A stretch of DNA of 64,000 nucleotides, from contig JAKOGH010000870.1 in assembly GCA_024811115.1 (NCBI GenBank), positions 1-64,000 of the forward strand. Reading direction: 5' to 3'. The stretch comes from Terana coerulea (taxonomy: Eukaryota; Basidiomycota; Agaricomycetes; Polyporales; Phanerochaetaceae). A program made the translations under genes and the position numbers. Below the pieces are notes generated by a model. The model searched no databases, was not told where the DNA came from, and saw only the letters and a program-made list of their open reading frames with translations. The stretch's first letter is position 1; each line of letters begins with the position of its first letter. Below, in pieces: positions 11,336 to 21,862 of this stretch.

Positions 11336-13101
11336 GTTGGAGGAGGATCAAGACACGGAGGACGAGGAAGAAGGGGAAGAGATATGTGAGTGGGAGAGCA
11401 ACGAGCAGGCTGGTTTTATGTCCTCGAGGAGAATGGCTTTGTCCTGTCTGAAACCAGGCTGTGTCGTGGTCAGCCTCGCCGGTATGCGTCGTGAGCCGCA
11501 GCGACAAAGAGTATATTTTAAGGCCGCAAGGTTTGTTATCCGCACCGGCGAGTTTCTCATTGCCTCGTGCCGTTCATGCGCACAATAGATGAGGCAGTCA
11601 TTGATGCCGAAAGGGACAATAAGGTTGTCCATGGAACCAGACCACCGGCCAAAGGGGATCAAAGCGAGTAGCCACCACAACGGTTAACAAACTAGTCGAG
11701 GTTCCAGGGTCGTCGCTTGTTTGTCCTGTACAAACATTCGCATTAGGTGAAAATGATCGTCACATCCAGTCACCGTGCAGGCCAGAGCAGCGTGACGGTC
11801 GCGACCAGTGTCTCCACCGTGTCCTCTAGAGTCTACGCTTGCTGTCGTTCACCTACAGCGTCCTCTATGGTGCGACTGCAACTCGTGCATTATAGAGCAC
11901 ATTAGCTACGGTGTATATCACGCCTGTATTGAGCCGGAATTGGCCGAAAAGCTCAATTCCGAGTCCCTGCCAAAATCAGAGAGCACCAGCCCCATTTTGA
12001 GGCGTTTATCGTGGTATTTATCGCAGCTAATATGCTCTTATACCGCCTCTCGTGTATTGCTGAATGTACCTTGGCGGTTTGTTGGCGGCACTCCCAGAGC
12101 TGAAGACGAGTGACACGAGCTCTGGATGTGACAATCATTTTCACCTAATAAGGGAATGTTTGTACAGGACAAACAAGCGACGAAATTTCGGCGACTGTCG
12201 TTTGTTATGCAAAGCACTGTAACAAATTGGTTGAGGTTCCATTCGCCAGCTTAGAAAAGTAGCAAGTCAAAGTCGTCGATTCAGATCTTGCACAAGGCCT
12301 GGCAGATGCTGCATCAGCGCTTACGGTCATTGAGGCTCAAGCGCACGGCGGCATTTGCCGCACTGTACCCCTTCTGCCGGAAAAGGAAAGTCTTCCTCGT
12401 TGAATATCTTGGTAGATGCCAGCCTCCATGATGTTTTACAACAAGATAGCTTGAAGTGCACCCAGACTACATTGATGGCGGGTACATTTCATGTACACAA
12501 GATCTAGAGGGTCGAGACCCGGAAGTCGAGCTCGTGATTCAGGAAGGCCGGCAGTGCTGCACGCCAGAAGATTGAGGACATCGCACAATGCACATTGCAC
12601 AACGTGGTAGCAGTGAGTTCGAGTTTCGGAAAAGCTAACTTATGAATGTAACCGAACAGATAGACAAAATGAAGGAGGCAACGATGCCGGGGGTATGCGA
12701 GTGGTAAACATGATAGGAGTGAGTATTAACTTGAAGTGACGAAAAAGAGATCATGACGGATATGTGTACAGAAAAGTGGATGAGGATACGCATATATAGT
12801 ACAAGATTGTAGGATGGAGTCAAAGGAGAATATTCAAAATGGAAAACGGAAAAGTATAGGGCGGTCCACAGGTGGACAGCTGCCTCCTTCATGACCTCCG
12901 CACGATGTGTATCGGCTTGAAGATCGAAGCAGGCGCAGCCGTCGACCGCGCAGTTCCATAGTATACAGGTCGGCCAGACACGATGTTTCCACGCATACGC
13001 ATCACGAGGTCCGTCTGCACAGCAGACCTCCTCGAAGCGACAGACTCCTTCCCAAGCTGGATGAACCGATGGAGACCGCACGACACGCGGAGGCGTCGCA
13101 T
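11336..13101. other. Long spacer with one inverted-repeat element
   Basis: Apart from the TIR element at 11711-12182, nothing was supported. The region 12635-13101 reads open on the minus strand for 156 codons but is probably 3' UTR of the F-box gene. It is low in coding character and has no family resemblance. Confidence 0.45.
11711..12182. mobile_element. Small terminal-inverted-repeat element (MITE-like)
   Basis: The left arm 11711-11769 and the right arm 12122-12182 are reverse complements over about 58 bases, with a few mismatches and a small indel. Both read CGTCGCTTGTTTGTCC outermost and end in GTCACATCCAG. The core between the arms has no transposase ORF. Just outside, an imperfect direct repeat of about 22 bases occurs at 11685-11706 and 12220-12241 (TAACAAAYTRGTYGAGGTTC). 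It may be part of an older, larger unit. A clean target-site duplication was not identified. Confidence 0.75.
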
Positions 13102-14423
13102 TCAATAAAACTCAACTTCTTCGAAGAGGAGCACGCCTTTGTTGTGCAGCACCCGCAGCTCGCGCTTTATGAGCTCTTGGATCCATGGCTCGAGCGGCGG
13201 TTTGTAGCCCCACTCCATCCGGTACTCGGTGTAGAACTTGATCTCCTTCAGATGCGGAAGGCTGTCCAGGGCGCGCGAGATGTCCTCCCACTGAACGTCC
13301 TCGAGCACTTCCTGGACCCACTCGGGGTCGTTCACGACCTCCAGACCAATCAGGATGGTGGTGACGGACACAGGCAGGCTCTGCAGCACGAGCTCAGCGG
13401 ACTCCCAGTGCGGGTACAGCTCCACAGCGGGGCCTGGTTCCTCGGGATCGTCGTCGAGAGCGATGAAGAGCTGGATGGACTCTAAGACTTCGCACTCCTC
13501 TAGTTTCAGTAACGGCCATGTTTTGGCGGGTCGAACTACAAGAAATTCGAAGATGAGAATGGTGACAACAATTTACAAGCAAGGAAGCACCTACTCGCGC
13601 CTCTTTCATTGAAGAACCGTGTATCTGTCATGTACATGGTCAGATGACGAAGAGTGCCTTTCACCTCCGTCAAGAAGTTGCCCATCGCCTCGATCTCACA
13701 TGGGATCAGATGGAAGATGACCAGACTCGTCAGAGACCGCAGGTTCAGAGCTTGCACGGCGAAGTTCAGTAGAGAGTCGCAAGGCCCCCAGGTCTTGTGC
13801 TCGATTGTCCTCAGCTGCAGGTCCTCGGGGAACGGCAGGTAATCCGTGCGCAGCGGCGGCGGATACATCCGACCCCTGCCATACGTCTCCAGCACGTTCC
13901 CATCGTCGCTCGTCTCGAGCACCTCCAGGCCCGGGAACACGTGCAGCACGCCGAGGCAGTCGACGAGGTCGTGGAACGTCCACGTCGTCGTGCGCGTCAC
14001 GCGCAGGTGCACGACGCCCGGCGCGGCCTCGGGCGCGGGGCTGTCCGCCTTGAGCGACGAGAGCCGCGCGCTGTGCAGGTGGACGTAGATCAGCCGCGGG
14101 AGCTTGCTGACGACGGCGCCGAGCAGGTACGTGTCCAGCGTCGGCTCCTGCTCCTCGGACGGCAGGTCGTCGCGCGGGATGCCGCGCACGCAGATGCACT
14201 GCACGTAGCCCGCGCACAGGCTGCCCCAGGGCGACTCCAGGAAGCGGCGGAACGTCTTGAGGCCCTCGTTCGTCCAGCTATGCTGAATAAAAAGCTGGCG
14301 GAAGAGACGGAACCGGCAAGGGAGTACCCAGTCCTTGTTGATAAGTGTGAAGTTGGCGAGATTTTCCCTGTCCTTGGCGAAGTAGTCGATGACCATCGCA
14401 ATGAGTTCGACGGGGAGCTGCAT
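13102..14423 (-). CDS. F-box-like protein, probable LRR-type substrate adaptor
   Basis: Two exons (14423-13595, 13535-13102) give an intact 420-residue protein. The first 45 residues (LPVELIAMVIDYF ... LINKDWVLPCRFRLFRQLFI) match the fungal F-box pattern, which binds Skp1 in SCF ubiquitin ligases. The rest is Leu-rich (LPRLIYVHLHSARLSSLK, LEVLETSDD, LRHLTMYM) and probably forms irregular leucine-rich repeats that recruit substrates. The donor is GTAGGT at 13594. The ATG at 14423 was preferred over 14597 because a GTAAGT donor and a CAG acceptor lie just upstream and would fit a 5' UTR intron. Such proteins are numerous in Agaricomycetes, and their targets are unknown. Confidence 0.75.
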
Positions 14424-15250
14424 GTCTACCTGCCGTACGTAACTTCTGTCAGAATCCCTCACAATTCTGAGTTCGAGGTGACACTTACTACCAATCGATT
14501 GTGGCGTCTGCGGTTTACGGCGCACAACTCTTCGCAGAGCGTCTGGGATCGTGTACACAACAACGTTAACGTTATCGACGGGGTTAACGACGTTCACGCT
14601 CGGCTAAGCGAGCCCCTACGATCCAAGCGTCAATATCAGCATCATCGAACCTAGAGCGAAGCAAGACACAAATCCCACCACACCAACGCGAGACCGAGGA
14701 CACAGATTCGCTCTCCGATGTGTGCCACGTTGCGCGGCCACTGAGTAGAACGGCGAGCACGGCGTGCAGGCCAGACGCTCAGCTGGGGTGGAAGGAAAGG
14801 ATAGTACGGGAGACTTGCGTCGATGGCGTTTATACGTGCTGCAAAGGGTGATTTACGTCGGATCATTTTCCAGCGGCCTCCTGACCATCTCTTCATCTCG
14901 ACAAGCGCAAACACAAGGTCGGCTGCTCATCTACCGCGAACATCAATGCAGGAGAAGGGTCCGTGGGACTCACCTGGACTCGAGGCATTCACGCTCAACT
15001 CCGCTCAGCTCGTTTGAGGGCGCGCCCAGGCAGGCCGCCCCACACGCTGCTCCGATGTAGTGATACAACACCATTAAATTTCGGAACTAGAACAATAAGG
15101 CTACAGTGGTGCGAATGCGCGCAGACGAGGGAGGGGGAGTGAGGGCCCAGCGACGCTTCGCACGGACTTAGCGTGGAAACGCGGGGGCCGCATGCGGATG
15201 CCGTACGACAATGATAGATGAGACAGAAACACGCCTGCCGGGAGGCGACA
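14424..15250. other. Spacer with a doubtful small minus-strand gene
   Basis: A minus-strand ATG at 15074 opens a short Ala/Gly/Cys-rich reading frame ending at a GTGAGT donor near 14970. A possible second exon would give about 56 residues. No family was recognised, so it is not listed as a gene. A plus-strand ORF at 14823-15017 is equally weak. Confidence 0.3.
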
Positions 15251-16773
15251 CTAGAGCGTCGCCGTCAACAGGAAGGCGATATCAGACGAGGCGAAGGTCG
15301 TCGCAGGCGCGGGCGCAGGTGTGACCGCAGACGGCGCGGATGACGCGATGGGGCTAGAGCCAATGGCAGATCCTGCCGGGCCTGCGGAGCTCGTAGCAAT
15401 GGGAATCGAAGCCGTCGACAATGCAGCAGATGACGAGGAGGCGATTCTGTCCGTGAAGGACGGGCTCAGACTGCCGGTGCTTGTGGCGAAGCCGCTGTAG
15501 TCGGAGAGAAGAGTGGATGCGGCGGCGGCAGACGACGGCAGCGTGGTCCCACTCAGAGCACCGAGGGTGCTCTGGGGCGCAAAGGCGCTTGAGACTGCGG
15601 GAGTGCCTGAGAGGATGGACGATGCGAGGGGACTAGGCGCGGCAGATGCAATAGGAGCGACAGGAGCTTCCGACGGCGGGTGCGCTCGCGCTAGAGACAG
15701 GGAATGAGGCCGACACTGCGCTTGAGAGAGCGGGAGTGGCAAGTACAGAGCCAGTGGCAGATGGCTGCACGGTGACAGTGACAAACAGAGTTGTATGGAC
15801 TGTGACAACGGGGGCAGCGGCAGAAGGCGTGGAAGAGCCTGGGAAGGACGAGGTAGCGCTGATTGCACTGGGAATGCTAGTAGCCGCAGATGCGGAAAGC
15901 GCAGAGCTGCTCGAAGGCTCGATGGCAGCGGCGGTGCTAGCCAAGGAGAACGTGGCCGAGGGGGTTGAGACGAGGGCGCTGCTTTCAGCTAGCGCATTCG
16001 CCACAAATCGCTGACGAGTGAACCCGGTGACTTGCGGAGAAGGCAATGATGAAGTCGGAGCAACAACCAGAGCAACGTTTTCCTCATCAGCACAGTCGTC
16101 GTCGTCATCGTCACCAGCCGGTGAAGGGGTCGCAGTGGGTGTAACGGTTTCAGAGACAGATGAAGCGGAAGCGGCGAGAGCTACCGACGGGCTAGCAGTG
16201 GCCGTGGACCCCATATTCATAGTGCACTCTGGTTCGTCATCAGCTGCGCTTGAAGAGGGGATAGCGCTTGTGGCGATGGCCGCTGAGCTGGATGCAGCTG
16301 ACGCCGAGGGTGTAGCAGAAGGCGCGAAACTGGATCCTGAGACGACCGCTCCGTTGCCGCTGCCGGTGAGGCTCGCATCAGCACCAGCCGCTTGCATTCG
16401 TGCCACGGCGTCGCTTTGGGTGTCACAAGCTAAGCTGGTGCCTTCCTTCGCAACCAATGGCAGAGCCACGCAGGTCAGGCCCGGTAGAGCAGGCCGTCAG
16501 CGACCATTTGGAGCCTAGACACTGTCCAAACGAGCCTTCGACGCAGGCTTGCTGGCCATCTGGAAAGACAACTCAGGTTAGCTGATGTCGATAAGAGGGA
16601 ATCAGGCTAGGGCATACCTGTACAGGTATCGGTGCTCTTCAGACTAGCGAATTGAGCGTTGAGCTTCTGCGCCGCAAGCGCGTTCGTCTTTTGGAATGAT
16701 GTGGGCGCGCCGTAGGCGGGACGAGTAACGCTGCGATAGCGAGAACCTTGATAGAGAACGTGGATGGAGACAT
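15251..16773 (-). CDS. Secreted Ser/Ala-rich mucin-like protein with N-terminal CBM19-like domain
   Basis: The start at 16773 begins a signal peptide (MSPSTFSIKVLAIAALLVP). One intron at 16617-16560 interrupts it. Then comes a Cys-patterned segment with DGQQACVEGSFGQC, KWSLTACSTG, LTCVALPLV and SLACDTQSDAVARMQAAGA. This is how CBM19-type chitin-binding segments read in basidiomycete wall proteins. The remaining 350 residues are almost only Ser, Ala, Thr, Pro and Val, with one acidic patch (DDDDDCADEE), a likely O-mannosylated stalk. The C-terminus ends in a short hydrophobic FLLTATL, possibly a GPI signal but weak. One-base frame breaks occur near 16710, 16475 and 15690. TATATA lies about 160 bases upstream. 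A cell-wall role is inferred; CBM19 identity is from pattern memory only. Confidence 0.65.
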
Positions 16774-16930
16774 CGTAATCGGACGTGGAAAATGAATGTG
16801 TGTTGAGGTAGACAGAAGTGAGGTCAGAGAACGAGAAATGCGCAGACAAGCAGACGGAGAATGGCAGGGAGCACCGGGCTCTGGGATACGCAGCGAGGCG
16901 GATGAAGGCCACTCACGCTTTCAGACGTCT

Positions 16931-16936
16931 TATATA
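16931..16936 (-). promoter_or_regulatory. TATA box of the CBM19-like gene
   Basis: TATATA on the minus strand, about 160 bases upstream of the ATG at 16773. Confidence 0.4.
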
Positions 16937-17532
16937 CCGCTCACTCTGTTGTGCGTTACAATATTGTTGACCGGCATTGTAACTAGCGACAAGCGAATTA
17001 CAATAGGTCGCCTGTCTATTGTCCTCAGTAAGTCATCACTAGTACTCCAAGGAAGCATGCGTACCATCTAAAAATATGACATGTATCCAGGAAGCGTTGT
17101 TATTATCCTGGAAGCTTGACACACTAAACAAAATTGGGGGGCTGTACAACGTGTTGTGCGAGACTTGCTTGAGCTAAGGTTCGAGGAGGAGGAGAACTGG
17201 CAAGTGTCTGCGCTGTCGGCATCTTCCGCTATGATGTGATCCATTTTGATAGACGCCAAAGAACTTACGAGCCTCCAATTTTCGAGAGGCTTTCTCCATG
17301 GTTTACCTCTCCCTTGAGTAAGAGAACAGTTGAGCTGTCGAGAAGGATGTGCTTGGTTACGATAAGCGGTCGTAATTACGCGCGAGGCCTCAGTGTTCCG
17401 TGGACGGGACACCCGCTTCCGCGAGAAGGGGGCAGATTAGATGCTGGATCACGTGAGTCGCGCCAGTATTTAGTGACGCCTGTTCGCGTGGCGAAATGAC
17501 TTGATCCCCCAAGAGTGAAAAAGGGTTTTAAA
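16937..17532. other. Divergent promoter region between CBM19-like gene and SHMT
   Basis: The two neighbouring genes diverge from here. No additional gene or RNA was seen. Confidence 0.5.
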
Positions 17533-19526
17533 ATGCTGCGTCTTCTCTCTCGTCCCATTCGCACCTCGACCACCCCCTCCCTCCTCCGACGAGCAATGGC
17601 CTCCTCATCCACCCCCGACTTCGTGCGTTTTCCCTTACAAATCAGCTTCGGGGCGCTGCTGACCTGTCTGTGCACAGAACAAGCCCCTTTACACTCCTCT
17701 GGCCGAACTCGACCCAGAGGTCCAAAACATCATCGACAAGGAGACATGGAGGCAATTTTCCGGCCTCGGAGCTCATTGCCTCTGAGGTGCGTGACCCCTC
17801 ACTCGTTATCCTCTACGTTGTCTGACAGACGGTTCAGAACTTGACAAGTCGGGCGACAATGGAGGCCAACGGCTCGATCCTCACGAACAAGTATTCGGAG
17901 GGCCTGCCCAACGCGCGATACTACGGTGGCAACGAGTACGTCGACGAGCTCGAGATCCTCTGCCAAAAGCGGGCGCTGGAAGCCTTCCACCTCGACCCAG
18001 CCAAGTGGGGCGTCAACGTGCAACCCTATTCAGGTTCCGTGAGTTCTCATCTTCTGTTATTCAATACGTAAAGAAGACAACTGATCGACGCCTCCTTGCC
18101 TCGTAGACTGCTAAGTAAGAAAATCAATCTCTCGAACAAGCATCGAAAGACTGAATGCGCTTTCTTCGCTTACAGCTTCGCCGCTTTGACAGCGCTTTGC
18201 CAGCCCCAGGATCGTATCATGGGCCTTGGCTTGCCAGACGGCGGTCATCTCACGCACGGCTATTACGTGCGTATTATTTCTCTGTCTCGTTCCACTTCCC
18301 CAAGCAGTAAACACTGGCTGGTGTCCTATCACCTCATGGTGCTATCCGCTATACCCCATTTGATGCGTGCCTTCTTGGTGATGTACTCCGTTCCGCTAAC
18401 CATCACTCTTTCGTTAGACCGCCAAAAAGAAGATGACCGCATCATCCATCTACTTCCAGTCCTTCCCTTACGCTCTCGACCCTACCACCCAACTCATCGA
18501 CTACCCTGACCTCAAGAAGCAGGCGCGGATATTCAAGCCCCGCTTGGTAATCTGCGGTGCCTCCGCCTATCCCCGTGACTGGGACTATGCCGCTCTTCGT
18601 GCAACTGCGGACGAGTCTAGCGCGTTCTTGATGGCCGACATCGCGCATACAAGCGGTCTCGTCGCTGCTGGTGAACTCGCGGATCCCTTCAAATACTGCG
18701 ATATTGTCACCACCACGACGTAAGCTTACTCGTCGCCTGGGCTGCGCAAGACTGACCTCTAACTCAGACATAAGACCCTTCGTGGTCCCCGTGCCGGCCT
18801 GATCTTCTTCCGCAAGGACTCAGACAAGGCCTCCGACCTCGAGAAGCGCGTCAACGAGGCCGTCTTCCCCGCTTGCCAGGGTGGCCCGCACAACAACACC
18901 ATCGCCGGCATCGCGACCGCCTTGCTCCAGGCTACCCAGCCTACATGGAAGGCGTACGCTAAGCAGGTCATCGCTAACGCGAAGGTCCTCGGCGACGAGC
19001 TCGTCAACAGGGGCTACAAGCTCCAGACTTCCGGCACAGACAACCACCTTGTCCTCTGGGACCTGCGTCCCGCCGGCCTGACTGGCAGCAAGGTTGAGAA
19101 GCTGTGCGACCTCGTCGGGGTTACCATTAACAGTAAGTGTATTCCTGTGTTCACCGTCGACCCTGCTCATTGTGCATTTCAGAGAACGCTGTCTCCGGCG
19201 ACGCGTCCGCGCAGACCCCTGGTGGCATCCGTCTCGGCACGTCTGCGCTCACGTCGCGCGACATGCTCGAGGCGGACATGAAGGTCGTCGCCGAGTTCCT
19301 GCACCGCGCGGTGCAGATCTCGCTCGTGCTGCAGAAGGAGGCCGGCAGCAAGCTGCTCAAGGACTTCGTCCGCGCCGCGACGACGCCTGCGGAGGGCAAG
19401 GTCGGCGCGCAGCAGGTGAAGGACCTGGGCAAGGAGGTCCGCGCGTTCGCACGCAGGTGGCCGCTCCCCGGCGTCGACGTCTCGACGCTGACCCGCCCGG
19501 CGGGCATCCACGGCGAGGACGACTAA
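17533..19526 (+). CDS. SHMT: Serine hydroxymethyltransferase (probable dual mitochondrial/cytosolic)
   Basis: A PLP enzyme that converts serine and tetrahydrofolate to glycine and methylene-THF. Exons are 17533-17622, 17678-17786, 17838-18038, 18107-18114 (an 8-base micro-exon), 18176-18266, 18418-18719, 18768-19132 and 19183-19526. Motifs include [26 protein letters not shown] across the micro-exon, [23 protein letters not shown] and the PLP lysine in [15 protein letters not shown]. The first 22 residues are Arg/Ser-rich without acidic residues, like a mitochondrial presequence. A second in-frame ATG (MASSSTPDF) could give a cytosolic form. Exon 2 is 109 bases, but both flanking junctions are phase 0. 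CTCGGAGCTC near 17768-17773 has one base too many for the invariant GLELIASE. Because this enzyme is essential, I read it as a consensus error. Length is otherwise normal for eukaryotic SHMT. Confidence 0.95.
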
Positions 19527-19921
19527 GTGTTCTGTGAAGGAGAGATGAACGAGTGGATGAGGAATGCATTCCGGGGTTTGGGTGTGTAGAAGATTCAACG
19601 TCGGGCCCGTGAGGGGCCATGTATCATGATCATGAGGATCACGGACATTCAACATAGTCGGGATCCTCCTCGATGCTCAACGCATCCGCTGTCATTTCTG
19701 TTGTATACTGTAGCATAGTGCTAATCCTGGTGGATTTTGAATACTTGTGCACGACCGTCGTTGGGCGAGGACTCTAAGGAGACTGGTGATTGCAACGTTC
19801 TGAATATTAAATCCTTGCATGCCACCGCAAAAGAAAAACGAGCGAAATGTACTTGTTATCGTCGTCGATCAAGGACTCGGACATCCAGAAAACGCGAGTC
19901 AGAATTTGCAGCGGACATTTG
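19527..19921. other. SHMT 3' region
   Basis: Probable 3' UTR and spacer up to the Mutator-like element. No gene was seen. Confidence 0.5.
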
Positions 19922-19930
19922 GCAGTTCCA

Positions 19931-21253
19931 TAGTCTCGTTCCCATCCGTATCTATGACATTGGCCCTACGGGGCCTGCCGTGCGGAGATCGAAATGTCGA
20001 TGCACGGTAATGTCATAGAACGTAGTTAATAGTCTCGTTCCCATCCGTATCTATGACATTGGCCCTACGGGGCCTGCCGTGCGGAGATCGAAATGTCGAT
20101 GCACGGTAATGTCATAGAACGTCTGGTCACTTCCGATCATCCAGGTGTAGATCGCTCGCACGTGATCGCACGCGAGCACTCTAAGCCACTGCTCTCGAGC
20201 CTCCAGTCTCACTGCAGCGCATATATGCCTGTAGTTTCCATTGTACCATTTTGTTTCATATAATGTAAGATTGCATAGATACATGAATTATCACAGAGGG
20301 TAAAGAACGAAGGACGGGGCGAAGGGCATTGTGAGCAAGGACAAAGCGAAGAAGGTCGTCGACGTGCAACGCAAGCCCGAGAGGCGTCACGTGCGAGCGA
20401 TCTACACCTGGATGATCGGAAGTCACCAGACGTTCTAACGCATCACCGTGCATCGATTATTCGATCTCCGCACGGCAGGCCCCGCCTTGATGCCTTAGAC
20501 ACGGAATGGGAACGAGACTACGTAGTTAGAACGTCTGGTCACTTCCGATCATCCAGGTGTAGATCGCTCGCACGTGATCGCACGCGAGCACTCTAAGCCA
20601 CTGCTCTCGAGCCTCCAGTCTCCCTGCAGCACATATATGCCCGTAGTTTCCATTGTACCATTTTGTTTCATATAGTGTAAGATTGTATAGATACATGAAT
20701 TATCAAGAACTCTACAAATTGGGACAGTCAGGCTGCCAGAGGTGTGCTAGAAGCTGAAGGGGTCGGACTGAGGGACAGGGCACACCAGTATACAAACAGC
20801 CTCTCGGAATAAGGATTGAAGGTGGGGGAATGTACTCCTAAGCTACCTTTTGCGATGCCCAAAGCCCTCAGGTACTCGCCACCTCTCCAGAAACAGCTCT
20901 ACTACAGCCCTTGTTCGCGCAGGTTGTTTCTAGCATCGTTGGCTGGCTTGGGCGAAGTTATTGACTGGGGTGCACGTGAGGCAAGCGCAGGAGCGATAAG
21001 GGGAAACCGAAGAATTGAGGGAAGGACAGAGGGTAAAGAACGAAGGACGGGGCGAAGGGCGTTGTGAGCAAGGAGAAAGCGAGGAAGGTCGTCGACGTGC
21101 AACGCGAGCCCGAGAGGCGTCACGTGCGAGCGATCTACACCTGGATGATCGGAAGTCACCAGACGTTCTAACGCATCACCGTGCATCGATTATTCGATCT
21201 CCGCACGGCAGGCCCCGCCTTGATGCCTTAGACACGGAATGGGAACGAGACTA
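19931..21253. mobile_element. Mutator-like non-autonomous TIR element (outer copy)
   Basis: The element starts TAGTCTCGTTCCCAT and ends in the reverse complement. Terminal inverted repeats run about 130-140 bases (GGGGCCTGCCGTGCGGAGAT, ACTTCCGATCATCCAGGTGT and GATCGCTCGCACGTGA are shared by both arms). It is flanked by a perfect 9-base duplication GCAGTTCCA at 19922-19930 and 21254-21262. Nine-base duplications with long TIRs are the hallmark of Mutator-like elements. No transposase is present. Its left arm is interrupted by a second copy. Confidence 0.85.
20030..20520. mobile_element. Nested Mutator-like TIR element (inner copy)
   Basis: A 491-base copy with the same TAGTCTCG...CGAGACTA ends and the same TIR sequence. 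It sits inside the left arm of the outer element. Flanks CGTAGTTAA (20021-20029) and CGTAGTTAG (20521-20529) match in 8 of 9 bases, a slightly decayed target-site duplication. There is no coding capacity. Similarity between copies suggests recent activity. Confidence 0.85.
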
Positions 21254-21392
21254 GCAGTTCCACAATCCAAGTTGAGGCTGTTGACCAGTTCAGTTTTGAG
21301 GACTCTTGACTGTGACAGTTGAAACTTGAGTTGCGACTTGCGAAGCACTTTGCGCGTAATAGCGATTACAAAAGGGGACATAGACGTTATGC

Positions 21393-21463
21393 TGCATCCA
21401 CCGGGAGTCGAACCCGGAGCTAGGCCATGGGAAGACCCAATGTTACCGCTACACCATGAATGC
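21393..21463 (-). tRNA. tRNA-Gly (anticodon CCC)
   Basis: The full cloverleaf was read by eye. The acceptor stem GCATTCA pairs with TGGATGC. The D-stem is GTGT/ACAT and the anticodon stem GGGTC/GGCCT. The loop TTCCCAT gives anticodon CCC. The T-arm is CCGGG-TTCGACT-CCCGG and the discriminator is A. It is 71 bases with no intron. A pol III terminator TTTT follows at 21370-21373 on the minus strand. Confidence 0.93.
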
Positions 21464-21788
21464 TTACCGATTATTCCAGCTGTCGCTACAAACACAGTTC
21501 ACAAATAGGACCAACGTACCATACCAGTCGGACTCGTTTGAGTATTAATCTCTGTAGCATTAATTACCACCGTCATCGTCGCGAGAGCAGGATTCTGTGA
21601 TACGCGTTCGCTTTGCTGCAATGCTGTGCCCTTACAACACAAGCATTGACGCGTGTCTCATACCGCCACATTGAGGGCGGATGTCCCTGGCGTCAAAGGC
21701 GGGAACGAGCATTCTTCCTGCCAGCATTGGACGTCGGACGTTGGACGAACCAGGGGCGAAGCATGGCCCCCACCGAGTCAAGCGAACA

Positions 21789-21794
21789 TATAAG
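21789..21794 (+). promoter_or_regulatory. TATA box of the S1/P1 nuclease gene
   Basis: TATAAG 74 bases upstream of the ATG at 21863. Confidence 0.4.
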
Positions 21795-21862
21795 TTGCAA
21801 GCAGTTTCCCGGCCGATGTCTCCCTCACCTCCTCCTCTTTGCCTCCGCCATAATTCAAGGCG

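Noticed and set aside
13654..14654. Long plus-strand ORF (285 codons at 13797-14654) opposite the F-box gene
   Set aside because: It is the antisense shadow of a GC-rich coding exon; the minus strand has the F-box motif and consistent splicing.
20051..20284. ORFs overlapping the Mutator-like TIRs, including near-identical ones at 20256-20453 and 20902-21186
   Set aside because: They repeat because the TIR repeats; no transposase signature.
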